Shown here in pieces: positions 20,049-32,638 of a DNA stretch of 64,000 nt; position 1 is the first letter of the stretch; each line of letters starts with the position of its first letter. The notes beneath the pieces were generated by a model. The model saw only the letters and a program-made list of their open reading frames with translations, was not told the origin of the DNA and did not search any database. The stretch is taken from NCBI GenBank assembly GCA_013350335.1, contig CM023538.1, positions 53,922,769 to 53,986,768 on the forward strand. Reading direction: 5' to 3'. The DNA comes from Chimonanthus salicifolius. Lineage: Eukaryota > Streptophyta > Magnoliopsida > Laurales > Calycanthaceae. The translations under genes were made by a program, and so were the position numbers.

Positions 20049-20713
20049 TAGGGATGCAACTCAAGCAGGCCATCGTAAGTTTTGGGCTTGCCCAAGCCTA
20101 GTCTGAATTGCAATTAAAGGCCGAAGCTCAAGTCTGGGCCTAAGTTTATCCATTTTAGTCAAATCAAGCTAGGCCTAAATTTTATTTTTAATTTCTGAGC
20201 TCCATTTTCAAGCTTGAAATATATATATGCGGTGGTTTATTTGAGCTCAAGCTTGATTAAGTCTAAAATATAATTTCTTATGTATATTCTATAAAATATA
20301 GATTAGATGTTACATAAATTGAAGTTTACATCAAATTCTCAATATCAACATCAAATTGTCCACATGGGTATATCTTAACTGGTAATCTTCTGTCTCAGGA
20401 AACGGGAGATACCAGGTTCAAGCCCCATGACCTCACCTGATGTACCCTAAGGACAGTGGGTATCATCTGTAAGGGTTTTCCGCAGTTTTTCACACATAAA
20501 TTCAAAAAAAAAAATTAAATTAAATTAGATTTTGTAAAATGTGGCTAAAAAATTGGCCTTTCATGTACTAGCCCCAGTATGACTTGAATTCTAACTCGGG
20601 CTTGACATTTTGGGGCAAAAAATGAGCTTGCCTGAGCCTGATCATTCTAAACCTGAATTTTTTCAGATTTTTCGTACAGACTTGGGTTAGGCTGGATCCA
20701 AGTTGAACCCCTA
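20049..20713. mobile_element. hAT-like MITE carrying a nested SINE
   Basis: Ends TAGGGATGCAACTCAAG and, inverted, TAGGGGTTCAACTTGG. Flanks TTCAACCC and TGCAACCT agree at 6 of 8. The interior is interrupted at about 20359-20514 by a family A SINE, so the SINE is younger than the MITE. Confidence 0.65.
20359..20514 (+). mobile_element. SINE family A copy inside a hAT-like MITE
   Basis: CACATGGGTATATCTTAACTG (A-box region), AGGTTCAAGCCCC (B box), GGACAGTGGGTATCATC, TTTTCACACATAAATTC and an A-run. Same order as the copies at 33194 and 48746. Confidence 0.8.
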
Positions 20714-21955
20714 TGCAACCTCTTCCCATATGATCGTTTGCTTGCTTTCATGGTTTTATTTTTTTAATAATAATATGACTTATCACAGAAGATTTGCCTT
20801 TCACATAAAGTATGATAAAATGTGGTTCTATTGATATTTTCAGTCGAACCTCTACTTCTGATAGTGTCAAAATTGTAGGAAGATGAAATATTCATAACAA
20901 TTCTATGATATCTCACAATTTTCAAAGAATTACAATTCAACAAAAACCAGTTTCATACGCGGTTTTGAAAACTAAAACCATGGCCTTCTTAGATGAAAGC
21001 TCAAAATTTATTTCATGTATATGCTTTTTATTTTCCACCTCTTCTATTTCTTGATTCATAGGTAGGGTAGGGTAGGGGTAGAAAGCAATAAACCTATAAC
21101 ACAAATATTGTAATAGACAGAGATTTATGCGTAAAATCTCTAAGAGGAAAAATCACGAGAAAAAGAGAGATGTTATTACTATGTGTCTCAACAAATTACA
21201 TCCGCTGTATATTTATAAAAGATAAAGAAGAATCTTAACTGTACTAGAAGTCTCAATCTCACTTAACCTCTCTCTCCTTATTCAACTTCATGCATGTGCA
21301 ATTTTTTCTATTTATTACTTTTTTTTTTAACATATCTCTTGGAATGGTTCATAGTAGTATCTAACTATCTAAGCAAGACTGTCTGGTTAGAAAGGCTTGA
21401 GTAGCATTGTTGAATATTTGTTGATTAGATTGGAACAGATGTATGCAATGATTGAGATCCAACACCTGAACCCTATTCATTTTTTATTTTTTATTTGATT
21501 TTAAAGAACAAGAAGGTTGGAGACTTGGAGGGTTTCACAACTCTAAATCTTTAAAATTAATTTTTTATTTAAAAAATTTAAAGGTTTTAAAATAAATATT
21601 GGTAGGATGTAGAAGTGAATCTCCATCTCTCGAGCCTTAATATATGGTCATAGTTTTTCATCTGGCAAAGTTCTTAATTAACCTGCCAAGATGATCCAAC
21701 CCAAAAATAAACAAAACTGGTCACTAGATAGAATCAAATTGGGTGGATTAAATTTTGAACTGATTAAGTTGAGTTGATTGATTTGTTGAGTCAACCCAAG
21801 CGATCATGTACCTAGTTAATGGGTAGGGTCAAATAAATATCACGTTACTAGTAGATTTAGCAGGGCCTAAGTCAACTAAGTCAAACTTTAATTTGATCAC
21901 TTCATTGACTAGATTAAATATTTAAATAAACTAATAGATTGATATTTGGTAGAAT
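20714..21955. other. No gene; GGGTA run and LTR-like fragment
   Basis: GTAGGGTAGGGTAGGGGTAG lies at about 21061-21080. From about 21090 to 21290, sequence with ATTTATGCGTAAAATCTC and CTGTATATTTATAAAAG resembles a copia-type LTR piece, but no partner LTR was found. Confidence 0.3.
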
Positions 21956-22185
21956 TTGATTGTTACTTGAGCATATGTTAGTAGTATGGAATGAAATATC
22001 GGCCAACACATATCGAGTTTTTGAACTTGACTTGTATCGGCTGGTACGGTAGGTATTGGATGTACAATGATGATATCAGCTGATATCATTAAAATTGGTA
22101 TCAAAATCAGAGTTTTTTCTAAAAAAATGATGACGGTTTTTTCCACCACTGATATTTGACCGATATTTGTTCATATTTACAGTTT
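21956..22185. repeat. Repeat with TATCGGCC/TATCGGT motifs
   Basis: Repeated TATCGGCC, TATCGGCTGGTACGG and CTGATATTTGACCGATATTT. Similar phrases recur near 30880-30985 and 31690-31770, so this is a dispersed, diverged family whose ends I cannot define. Confidence 0.35.
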
Positions 22186-22368
22186 TTTCATCCAGAATTT
22201 TGTTTATATTTTTTAACACCATTTCTAATATTTTTTGATTTGTTTAATAAAAAACAAAAAAACCCAACCGACATTTGAAAATAAAAACCAAAAAGGAGGA
22301 GAGAGAATGATATCGGTCATATTAATTTTGTAAAACCGAGATTTATACCCCTTGTTAGTAATATGAAT

Positions 22369-22782
22369 CAATGTTATCAAACCCGACCCGACCCGAAACA
22401 CGGGTTGGGTCATTTTAAGACCCTTTTGGATTAAAAACCCTCTACGACCCGCGGGTCAACCTGGTTTTTCTAATAAACCCATGACCCTTGACCCTTAACA
22501 ACCCTTAGGTTTCTTTAAATGAAGAAAATGAAGATGAAGATTTGGGTTTTTTTTAGAATATGATTTTTGGATTATTAATTTTTAGTATTTACAATTGGGT
22601 TTGTGAGAAGAAAAAATATTTTTATGAAATATAACTTTAGTTAATAGTTTAATATTATTTATAACATTATATTAATAGCACGGATTTGACCGGTTTTGAC
22701 TATGGGTCAACCCAGTTGAGCTTTATTTAACCTACCCTCTCTTCAAGACAGGTTGCTCCATGAGCAGGGTTTTAAAACATTG
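22369..22782. mobile_element. MITE with CAATGTT termini (hAT-like, 8-bp duplication)
   Basis: Ends CAATGTTATCAAACCCG and, inverted, CAATGTTTTAAAACCC. Flanks ATATGAAT (22361-22368) and ATATGAAA (22783-22790) agree at 7 of 8. It contains GACCGGTTTTGAC like the copy at 49541. Confidence 0.7.
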
Positions 22783-23668
22783 ATATGAAATTGATGATTA
22801 TTTACTTATAGATAATGATCACTCATAACTATACTTATGTTGGTAACTTTTATTAGAGGTTTCACAATTATTTATGAAAACTGACTTACTTTTGGTGATT
22901 TAATAACTATATAACTTTTTAATAGTTTTATATTTGTAAGATCCATCTATATAAATTTATTAAAAATAACTGTTTAAATTTGAACTAGGTCATTCATAAG
23001 CCTACTCTAGAAAATATGATTTTGGTCTATGTTTTGGGGCACTAAAGTAAAAAAAAAAAAAGAAATCTTCTAAAAGTTTAACATATAATATTTCAGCCTT
23101 TAAAAGGAATAAGAAGAAAATTTTAATGAAATATAGTTACTTCACAGTTCAAGATCAGAGTATGCAATTTAATATACATTACAAAATATTTATTTAGTTT
23201 GTTTTTTACTTCAATAAATTTGCGGTTTGTGTTTGTTAACTTAAATAAAATAAGATAATTTATTAAATATAGTTTGACCTTTTTTTTTTGAAAGATTCAT
23301 AAAACTAAATTAATTTATTGATAAATCATTATCACTCTTGTTGGGCCAAAGCTGAATCCTCTGCTGTGCAAGGATCTTAAGTTTCTGGGCCTGCTCTTTA
23401 AGCATCCATGGCCGAGTTCAGTAAGATGTAGAAGGGCTCTACATAGGCATAGGCCCACGACAATTAAGAGACTCCCCTTGCATAGCATATTGGGCAACAA
23501 CACCCCTATGCGGATCCCATGTAATGAGTCCATTAAAAATCTCTATTAATAAGTCCATTTAAAATCTCTATCCATGTAATGAGTCCATTGAAACTCTTTA
23601 TGTTTTACATATCCCATAAATTTCGGCATCATGCTGGCCAACGAAGACGTCGTGTTTATATATATTTT
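22783..23668. other. No gene recognised
   Basis: AT-rich; a short - strand frame at 23533-23315 lacks any recognisable domain. Confidence 0.35.
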
Positions 23669-23965
23669 TTGGGTGGTGAAACTTGGGTCAGGTTTTAACC
23701 CGACCTGCATGACCCAACCTGAGAAATCAGTGGGTTTGTGTTATATATTTGTATATTTCGGGTTGGTCACATTGGGGAAAAAACCCACATGAAATTCTGG
23801 TCTGATTGAGTTGAGAAATTTCACATCAACCGAACCCGACCCGAGTGCACCAAGTTATAAAATAGTAGTGATTAGGGCTGATACTCGAGTCAAGTACGGT
23901 CGGGTAAACACTTAGATTTAGTCGGGTTAGAAATTCAAATCGGGTCGAGTTGAGTACTTCAGATC
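23669..23965. mobile_element. hAT-like MITE, right end lost
   Basis: GGGTGGTGAAACTTGGGTCAGG-type left end, then CCCGACCTGCATGACCC, GTGCACCAAGTTATAAAATA and GTCGGGTTAG blocks shared with 17631 and 29397. No TTTCACCCCTA right end was found. Confidence 0.5.
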
Positions 23966-24826
23966 CACAATTTGAGAAACAACTGAACATGCAATATAAG
24001 TTATAGTTGCAAGCAGTCCAATTCTAAATTTGGAAGCGTTTGTGTACTAGGAAAGGCAGATGGAAACCATAATTTCATAAGTACATCATGCTAAAAATGT
24101 TGACAACTTGTTTGAATCCCCATTTGCGAGGAATTTATACTAAAAATAAGGAAATGATGAGGACATCATAGAGGAAGGAGAAAATGAAAATGACTTGGAT
24201 GAGGGGATTGAATTGACTCTCCAATTCTTTGGCAATTTTGATAGGCAGAAAACTTGGCCAAAAGGAGTCAATTGGGCCTCCAATTGTACTCATTAGATGC
24301 CCATGGTCCTAGCATATAGACCCTAGGATCCAATTATGGTGTTTCCATATCCAAATACCTAATTACATGGCCTATATGTTGAGGAGAGAAAAGATTCGAG
24401 AATGGACTTCCACCTACTTGACATAGTTTACTTGTTTTTCATTAAACCTTAATGTCTTTTATGTTGTAATATTTTTTTTAAAAAAAGAAAGAGAGTAAAT
24501 GGGTCTAATTGAGTTGGATAAGATTTGAGTAAATGGGGTTCAATCTATTTAATAAATGGATAAATGAGTTTAGATTGAGTTAACTCATTTACTTTTGAAG
24601 TAGAATAGAGAGGGTCGACACAAAAATTAAATAGATGAGATTTCGGCTTTAAAATTTGATAAAAGGATCGACTAGACCCAATCTAAATATGACCCAACCG
24701 AATCCATTGCTGGGTCCATGTGGTCTTGCACTAGCCCTTGAACTGCCTACTGACCATAATTGTTCTTTTGCATTGACTATTAGCCAACATTTGATTAAAT
24801 CTTGTCTCTCATAGTCTCTCTAATAG
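23966..24826. other. No gene; diverged repeat sequence
   Basis: Around 24500-24600 ATGGGTCTAATTGAG and AATGGATAAATGAG phrases recur in a similar form near 25450-25740 and 34100-34350, suggesting another old dispersed repeat. Confidence 0.3.
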
Positions 24827-25110
24827 GGCTAGAGAGGTAAATTTTGCATGGGTTTCCGAGTTTATCTTGAAATAGGGTTTTTCAGTTTAAGATTTCCCTT
24901 ATCTGGTAATTATAATGAAAAAGATAATGAGATGGAAAAAACTTACCCTAAAGAAAAGGTAAAGTGATTACCTCTTGCAATAATGGGGTTTTTAGATTTG
25001 TGCTAGAGATGAAAAACATGAGATTTTCTTATCCCTTCTTTTGTTACCAAACGGGGATAAATGAGGGTTATCCTCATTTTCACACCTCTCCCCGCCATCC
25101 AAATACAGCC
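24827..25110. mobile_element. Harbinger-like MITE, diverged
   Basis: Starts GGCTAGAGAGGTAAATTTTG. Its right end, CCGCCATCCAAATACAGCC, matches the 43034 family, with TTGTTACCAAACGGGGATAA before it. Target duplication not visible. Confidence 0.5.
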
Positions 25111-25740
25111 TTTATGTTGATGACCTACGTAGCAGCTAGATATCACCTTAAATAGACATTTATCAAGACATTTAAGTTTTCTAGATGGGTTGAGTGAAAA
25201 AGAATTTTTTAAATTCAATTTCAAATAAATAGAACAAAGACTTCAATAATGAGAATATCATAATCTTAGTATTCCAACTCACATCCTTTGCAATAATGAA
25301 GTAATGCTGAGAATGGCCCATTTTATTATGGGTTTATTATGTGGGAGCATAGGCTGGAATTAACTTAAAGCAATAGATTTAGTTGAGTTGGGCCTTGTCA
25401 ACCCCACTTATTTGATCCCTTGACTAAAATCCACACATTACCCTTTTGGTCTATATCAAAACTTAAATAAATGGGTTAACCTAACTCTAGCCCATTTACC
25501 CATTTGTTATTTGGGTTTGATTTGTTTATCAATTTTAATCCACTATTTAGACCCATTGACCTTTTTAAAATTTGATGCGTGAAAATGTCTATAAGTGTCT
25601 TCAAATTACATGATAATGTCTGTAAATGACCCATGGGCATGTCTTCAGAAGACATAAAAGTTTGAATAAATGGATCAACTTATCTAAAGCAATTTAGCCA
25701 TTCAATCATTTATCAAATGAGTTGGGTCAACTTAACTGAT
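25111..25740. other. No gene recognised
   Basis: AT-rich, with a diverged ATGGGTTAACC/CATTTACCCATTTG repeat at about 25450-25570. Confidence 0.3.
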
Positions 25741-26480
25741 TTTTTTTTTAGCGGTAAAAATTATAAATATATTAAGAGAGAAAGAAGAATAATACAGGGA
25801 TGGAATCGATGGATCTAAAATACTAAGACTCAAAGAAAATCAACCGGAAGAAAGGGGAAGAAAACAGAAAAGAGACCCACAAAAAACAAATACTCTAGAA
25901 GACACTCCAAAGTGGCAAATAAGTCAGCAACCCCAAATGCATAGCTATAACCTGACTGAGATGGGTAACAACCTCTCTTCTAGGACGCCATCTATACACC
26001 CATGAAGATTGACAACAACCTCTCCTCTTATTCAAGAGACCGAGATCCTAATAAAGAAGACACCAAAAATTCTTAACTAGGGCCTTCATTTGTAAAATCT
26101 TCGGATTCTCAATATCTTTTGCAGTCTAAACTGTTGACTACAATGAACAGGGCTTGAAACTCTTTTTCTTTTAGAAGGGGTGGGTAATCAATCTTTGTCC
26201 TTGTTTTTTGCCGCTTGAATATCAGAGATAGCTTGAACTCTATTATCAGACTGGATCTCCAACTTTTTGCCTATATCTAAGATTGATCTACAATCTTCTT
26301 CCGAAAACCCCTAACCTTCAGAACAATTAAACCATCACTCTCTAGTCCTTATTAGAGACAAACTCTAACGTACCAACTGGTTTGGTGCAGTTGATGGGCT
26401 TAAAATAAGAGACTCAAACCATCCTTACTAGAAGCCTTATTTTCAAGCCGTCTTGTCCAAGACACCCTGAGATAAGTGAG
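25741..26480 (-). mobile_element. LINE 3' end fragment
   Basis: On the - strand the segment ends in a T-rich untranslated tail (TTCTTTCTCTCTTAATATAT, TTTATAATTTTTACCGCT) followed by an A-run (the T-run at 25741-25749 on +), as plant L1 elements do. No reverse transcriptase motif was identified; the 5' limit is approximate. Confidence 0.45.
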
Positions 26481-27049
26481 TGCAAAGGCCCAAATGGCAC
26501 TGTATGTTTTGGGCTTATAGGTTAGTCCTTAGCCAGGCCCAGATCTAAATTTTAGGGCATGATCTATTGGGTTGGGCCATATCAATCTTTGCTAAATGGG
26601 CTGACATCCTGGTCCATGTCCTTATTTTCACATAAAGATTTTTTATAAAGTGTCATTGAACATCCTGAAAATCTCATCTTTCAGTAAATATAAAAAATAA
26701 ATAGTGAAATTGAGAACCACTTTGATTTTTATTTTTAAGAAACTATCTCTTTTTTTCTTAAAAAAAAATGCCCTTAAAAATAGAAATATTCAAGAAGCCC
26801 TAAAATTCTCCATATGTAAACACCACGCAATTTTTTTATCAAACATTCCATTTCTTGGCCTAAACAACTGCTCCATGCTCCAACCCTTAGAAATCCACAT
26901 GTGTGTTCTCTCTTAAGTTGTATGATGTAGCTACATTATTCCTATTTTCAATATTCAGGACTTATTCTTGTCCATGAGAGAAGGGTTATTTAATTTAACT
27001 AAGATCAAAATAGATTGATTTTTTTTTATTTAATTAGGGTTATTCTTCT
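26481..27049. other. No gene recognised
   Basis: An open frame of 70 codons at 26704-26916 is Lys/Asn/Phe-rich and looks like chance. Confidence 0.3.
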
Positions 27050-27205
27050 CCAGTCGTCTCACTCGACTAATTTTCGAGGTATATGTAAACCTTCCAATCT
27101 GCACACACCAGATAAATCTACGAGGAGTGGTCCGTTGAAATAAAGTGAGGATCAAACAGAAAACTCTCATTTCTTGAAGCAGATTCTTAATCGCCACTCC
27201 AACCG
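27050..27205 (-). mobile_element. SINE family B copy
   Basis: On +: CCAGTCGTCTCACTCGACTAAT, GTATATGTAAACCTTCC, GCACACACCAGATAAATC, GAGGAGTGGTCCGTTG, then the head complement GCAGATTCTTAATCGCCACTCC. Confidence 0.7.
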
Positions 27206-28478
27206 AAATTGATTTGATCAAAAGATTTTGTAAATAGTTATGATCAGTCTAGCCACATTCACATCTAGATAGCCAATAAAAGAATTATAAAAATAGTACA
27301 CTATTTAAAAATCATTTATAATGCAAATGCAACAATTGGCTAAAGTTAGTAGTTTTACTTGTTTCACCTAACTCATACCATTATACATTGCCGACACTTA
27401 AAAAAAAAATCTTTGGCTATCATTGTCTATGTCATATCATTTGGACATTACCATTACCCTCTTCATGGAAAAAAGTATCCAACAATATTTAAAACCCAAA
27501 AAAGCCCTTTAAAAATATTTTGGTTTTGGCTGATATAATGAAGTATTTTAGAATTAAGATATTTATCTATGAATAATATACTTAATGTACAGATCAAACT
27601 TTTATTATTGTACCTAAAACAATAAATTTAAATTTTCACCTAGTAGAAAGTAATATTTTAAATTCGATTATGAAATGCAATAGATGAAAATGATGCAAAT
27701 AGAGACATTCTTTTGGCAATTGATTTGGACATCGATATTTTTGTTAAAAAGAGTATTAGATAATGTAAATTATGAATATTTTCTTATTTTACCCTTATTA
27801 TATTATTGATAAATTAAAAAAATGAGAAAGTCTCATGTTCTCTTTAAAAAAATACTAGTGTCCAAATCAATTTCCTTTTGTTTTCCTTCCTTTTTCTCAA
27901 GCGAAAAGATAAATAAAATTTTGTGCCTTTGATCATTTGAAAAGGTTGTGACTTTATTTTCGCATGTTTACAAATCATGAATTATTTAAGGTTCTGACTA
28001 TTAGATACCTCATCACCTTGATTTCTTAATATAATACAGCAAAAGGTCAAAATAACATTTTTATCATTATAAATCATGTAATGAAGACAGAGTCAAAAGC
28101 TAAAAAGTTTTTTTTCGACCTTATGCTTCTTCTTTTCTCCAGAATCAAAAAGTTATAAGTAAATTATTAATGAAAAGATGTCACATCACTTTAAAAAAAA
28201 ATATTTATGACTTTTAGTACTTTCCCATCCATGTTAGTCTCAATAGTCAGTCATATCATTTAACTACCTTCCATCATTGACTATTCCTAAAGAAGTTGAA
28301 AGCAATCGTCATGCAACTAGAGACAAAGATTTTACTAAGTTTATCCGTATTGGTCGATATACCAATAATATACAAGTATCATTTTACCATAGAAAAGAGT
28401 CTCAATATGAACTCTAAACTTTCTTTTCCAATAAATGGGACACCATCGGTGTCTCTTTCTTTCATTTTTTTATTATAA
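27206..28478. other. Gene-free AT-rich stretch
   Basis: No convincing frame or repeat ends. Confidence 0.4.
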
Positions 28479-28602
28479 GGTGTCTACGCCTTTTAGAGCC
28501 ACCCAACTAATTCTCAGACGAGTGATCCTTTGAGTGGAATGAGTATCAAATTCTAAACTCTCACTTTTTTAGATGGATTTTTGGCCATCACTCTAACTCG
28601 TT
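28479..28602 (-). mobile_element. SINE family B copy
   Basis: On +: GGTGTCTACGCCTTTTAGAG, CCCAACTAATTCTCAGACGA, GTGATCCTTTGAGTGGAATG, TGGATTTTTGGCCATCACTC. The central tRNA-unrelated block is partly deleted. Confidence 0.6.
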
Positions 28603-29396
28603 CAAGTTCTATTTCATTTTAAATGAAAGGAGGTTATAAGTTTATTGCATAAATCAACAATTACAAGAATTATTAAATTTTAAAAATTAGTACCCTATAT
28701 ATCTAGATGAAATGTTAACAATTGATATTAAATTTCACAAGTCCATAGTGACCCAAAAGTGTTTAGATTATCCACCTTAGAGAAAGGGTTTTCTACTTTA
28801 AAATTGGTGGGACCCACCACGAATATGAACCCATTAGAAGGGCCAGCTGGCCTCATTTACCAACTCTCATGAGGCCATGATGAAGAATAAGAACTTTTGG
28901 AAGGAAAACACACCCACCACCATAATTTTTTTTTTTTTTTTTTAATTTTTTTAATGGAATGTGCACATAAATAGTAAAAAATACAGTACATGATTTGGTT
29001 TAGTGGATTGTGTCCTTCTCTTGGCTTTTAACTTGTAAGCGAGAAAAAGAGAAGGATGAGGCTCTTCTTCTTGTCAAAGAAAAGTATGAAGAAATGCTGC
29101 CAGTGGTTTTCAGTGAGTGGCTTTTATGCTAGTCTCGTACAACTTTATCAAGCTTTTCAATGAAGATGGCAATGGTCCCCCACAAGTGGATAGTGGCTTG
29201 GATTCAATTCATGGAGGCATGAGTAGTTGGGGCCACCACAGCACAGGTTCCTTTCCATTTCTATGGCTTTAGCTTATCTATCAAAAAAGCAAAAGTAAAC
29301 CATATAATATTTTATTTTTTACACTGTATGTCTACCATTATTAATTTTATTTTCAAATCATGTTCTAAAGTGACATCTTCTCATCACATGAATAAT
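28603..29396. other. No confirmed gene; GC-richer island at 28800-29270
   Basis: From about 28800 to 29270 the sequence is less AT-rich than its surroundings. It holds a 36-codon + frame starting at 29056 (MRLFFLSKKSMKKCCQWF...). Cysteine and basic residues are present but no family was recognised. It could be an exon, a non-coding transcript or chance. Confidence 0.2.
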
Positions 29397-29726
29397 TAGG
29401 TCTTCTCAGGTCAGGTCAAGTCGGGTTTCAATAAACCCAATTTAACCCATATGAAAAATTAGTGAAATTGACTCGACCCGATCCAAATTGCTGACCCGAG
29501 TTACAAAACCCAACCCGCTCCGAATTTCTGATCCGACTCGACGCGAGTGCTGTTTTATAACTTGGTGCACTCGGGTAGGATTGTTTCTAAATTTCTCAAT
29601 CCGATCTAACTCAAATTTCATGCGAGTTTATTCTTTCCCAACCTGACCCGACTCGAGATATACAAAAACACAACTCAAAACCATTGATTTTTCGAGTCGA
29701 ATCATACATGTCGAATTTCACCCCTA
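29397..29726. mobile_element. hAT-like MITE with perfect 8-bp duplication
   Basis: 330 bp, with TGAATAAT at 29389-29396 and 29727-29734. Right end (inverted) TAGGGGTGAAATTCG; left end TAGGTCTTCTCAGGTC. The interior matches 17631-17949 in reverse orientation (TTTTATAACTTGGTGCACTC). Confidence 0.8.
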
Positions 29727-31410
29727 TGAATAATGTTAATTTGAGGCCCTGTGACTTGATCAACTACTCTCTCCATAATGATCCGAGCCCTTGATTTGGT
29801 GGGTCACACAGTCAAGAATCATAGATTTTAAATTTGGGCAATGAACATCATGTTAGTTGGTTTTATTAATAATGGTAAAACTGATATGTCGTATTAGATT
29901 TCTCCCTCTTGATTGATACATTTCAAAAATAAAAATATATTTTGGGGTTGCAGCTCGAATGCTTATGGTTGTTGAACTCATAATATTTGGAGCCCTAATA
30001 TAATATTTGTTTTTTTTTTTAAATTAATAAAGACCTACGACCACGGTTAAAAAAATGGGATTCCTGATACGTAATTATGTAATGCCGATAAAGTTATTCT
30101 CTCCTCCTTTTTTAAAACAAAAAATTAAAAAAAAAAAATCTAATCTGACTATATTTTTGTTAGAAAAAGTCATTTTTATGGAGTGTTAGACTCTTGAGAG
30201 TTGAAATTTTGATACGATCATAAAAATTCAAAAAATGTCTATTTTTTTGAAAATAGGAGCGTGAGGAAATACCTAATATTAAATTTGTGCTCTCTTGTAT
30301 GCCAAAATGATATGTATCTTCTTTTACAATTTATAATTTTTTTTGTTTTAAAAAGTTCTAAGTTTTATAAAAATAGTAGACTATTAGAAAAATCAAACAA
30401 ACACCTTAAAAACTATATCAATCACATTAAGGGCTCTTCATTTAAGTCCATAAATATTTACATGTCATTTCATTAATTTTGTCCACAAGAAAGTCCAAAA
30501 TGGAAATTATGTTAGAAAACCAGACTTTCATTGATTTCTCAAAAAAAAGTTGGAAAATGACATGCACCCTTCAAACTATATAAATCATACTAAGACATTT
30601 CCATTGAATTCCATATGCACTGAATACTATTATATTAAATTATTTTCACAAAAACCTCCTAATTCGTTATTATCTTAAGAATCAAAATTAAAAAAAAAAT
30701 TGATAAAAATAATTCAAAATTGTCAAATTGAAAAAGAAAAATATTTGATATTGACAAATACTTTCACACTTAAAATACTTTCTTCTAAACCTTCTTCAAA
30801 TCATACCTAGTGTAAGATTCAACTAGAAAAATAGTTGAAATAGTTTTTTTAAAAGAATTAAAATAAATTATATCGATTGATACTTTCTGATATATATTTG
30901 ACCGAATTATTGGTTGATACAACCACTATATATCTTGTATGATTAATTCGATATATATTGACCGATATTTGTATCATTGCCTCCGACGACCAATATAGAA
31001 CAATCCAAATGGATTGTTAATTTTGACCCGCATTGAGATGGGCTATATTATGAAACTCACTCCAATTTAACATTTCTAACCATCTACATGTGTGCCTACT
31101 ATACCACGAAAGTTCAGCACAAGACACAGAGAAGGTTCCAAATGAGAAGACTCGGAATCCGAATTGGGCTTTTGGGGCCATCAATGAATGGCCCACGCCA
31201 TAGAAATCAGGACTTCAAGGTGATTAAAACTGGTCAAATCTTAAAGTATTTAATAAGCATGATTGATTTAATTAAAATGAAATATTATTAATGTGGGTCA
31301 AATTGGGCCAATTATAGGTCAAGTTAAGTTACACCATGAATCATGAGTTGGGTCATCTCATAAATGAGATAAAGCACAAGTTAGAGCAAGTCACGAATAC
31401 TCTAAACCTG
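29727..31410. other. Gene-free AT-rich stretch
   Basis: Includes a diverged TATCGATTGATAC/GACCGATATTTG repeat at about 30880-30985. No gene recognised. Confidence 0.35.
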
Positions 31411-31597
31411 TGAGAGTTGACTTGAGGGTTAAGAACTTAAATAAGTTATGAGAGGTTCTGGGTTCAAGTCTCACTCTCAACATATAAGGGTCACTCTCTC
31501 TATTTTTATCCGGTGTATATGGATAGGGAGCTTTGCACATGCCCCAATGGCTGAGTCAAGTGCTCTAAGAGGCATGAATACTTTAGACTTCAAAAAA
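31411..31597 (+). mobile_element. SINE family B copy
   Basis: GAGAGTTGACTTGAGGGTTAAG head, GGGTTCAAGTCTCACTCTC (B box), GGGTCACTCTCTC, CCGGTGTATATGGATAGGGA, GCACATGCCCCAA, GAGTCAAGTGCTCTAAGAGG. Confidence 0.75.
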
Positions 31598-32475
31598 GAA
31601 GTCACCGTTACTCTAATGAGTTAGATCATCACTGCAAGCAAAGTAACATGGGTCATATATAGGTCTTATATATGTTATAGGTGAAATTATTGGTCGATAC
31701 ATATTTTGTGTTTTTAGAAAATCGATGCGACCAATGCCAGATATTATCAGCCAATACATATTGGTTCATGCTACTTTTTTATTTTTATTTTAAAAAGCAA
31801 TTTTGACCAATTTCTGAATTATTTTCACAAATTCTTTTGAATTTAAAAAGGTTTAAAAGAAATTTGTTCAATTTTAAAATTACTTTCATCAGTTTTGACT
31901 ATTTTGAATTATTTTTTTTGAGTTTCAACTCCAGGATAATCTCAAATTTTAATTTTTATGTAAGTTGTAGAAACTATTTGAGAGTTGTTTTTTATTTTTT
32001 TAATTTTTCCTTAGAAAGGTATAGAAATGTCAATATGATAAAGTGATTGTCCCATGAGAAGAGTTGAGACAAAACAATAAAGAATATTTTCACAACCACT
32101 TCCAAAAATACTAGTATAATCAACCCTAAAAAATTTAACCCTAAATCATTTTACGAGAGCATTAAGTAGAACTTCAGATATAGACAGCTCTCTCGAGCTT
32201 AAAACCTAAAATATTCAATATTGAGAAATAAAAAGAAAAGAAGAAAGTGATTACATGAGAACGAAAATTTTCTTGCCATGATAAGTAACTAGCTTAAATT
32301 GTAAGTCACATGTGAGCAAAGAACCAAACTCCAAAGGCAGTGGGCGAAAGTAGGGGATGAGGCTTTATTTATTCCTATGGTGCAGCACATGGGCTAACAT
32401 TTTCTCTGTAAAAGTGATAAGTTGGAGTACACCAGTCCCAACTTCCACTTTAATATGAATGCAACGGCTCAAGTT
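31598..32475. other. No gene; diverged repeat
   Basis: ATTGGTCGATACATATT and CCAATACATATTGG near 31690-31770 resemble 33355-33400. The T-rich body of about 31800-32000 resembles 33430-33620. An old dispersed repeat is likely. Confidence 0.3.
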
Positions 32476-32621
32476 TTTCTTGGATATTCAGCGCAAAATC
32501 TCCACATGTAATAGCCTTGACCCTAAAGGTACAATAAGTTAGTCCACGGGGGTTCGAACCTATTACATCCTGCTTATTGAGATGGGACGTAACCCGCTGA
32601 ACTACATCTGTGTGGGTATTT
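32476..32621 (-). mobile_element. SINE family A copy with 17-bp target duplication
   Basis: On the - strand: ACAGATGTAGTTCAGCGGG (A-box region), AGGTTCGAACCCCC (perfect B box), GTACCTTTAGGGTC, GGAGATTTTGCG. Flanks ATGCAACGGCTCAAGTT (32459-32475) and ATGCAACGGCTTAACTT (32622-32638) differ at 2 positions. Confidence 0.8.
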
Positions 32622-32638
32622 ATGCAACGGCTTAACTT

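Noticed and set aside
21061..21080. Telomere-like GGGTAGGGTA run
   Set aside because: Only about four units, and not the TTTAGGG plant telomere unit; simple repeat.
32520..32600. tRNA gene suggested by GGTTCGAACCC
   Set aside because: Part of a SINE with target duplications; no cloverleaf acceptor or anticodon stem could be traced. The same applies to other B-box-like hits.
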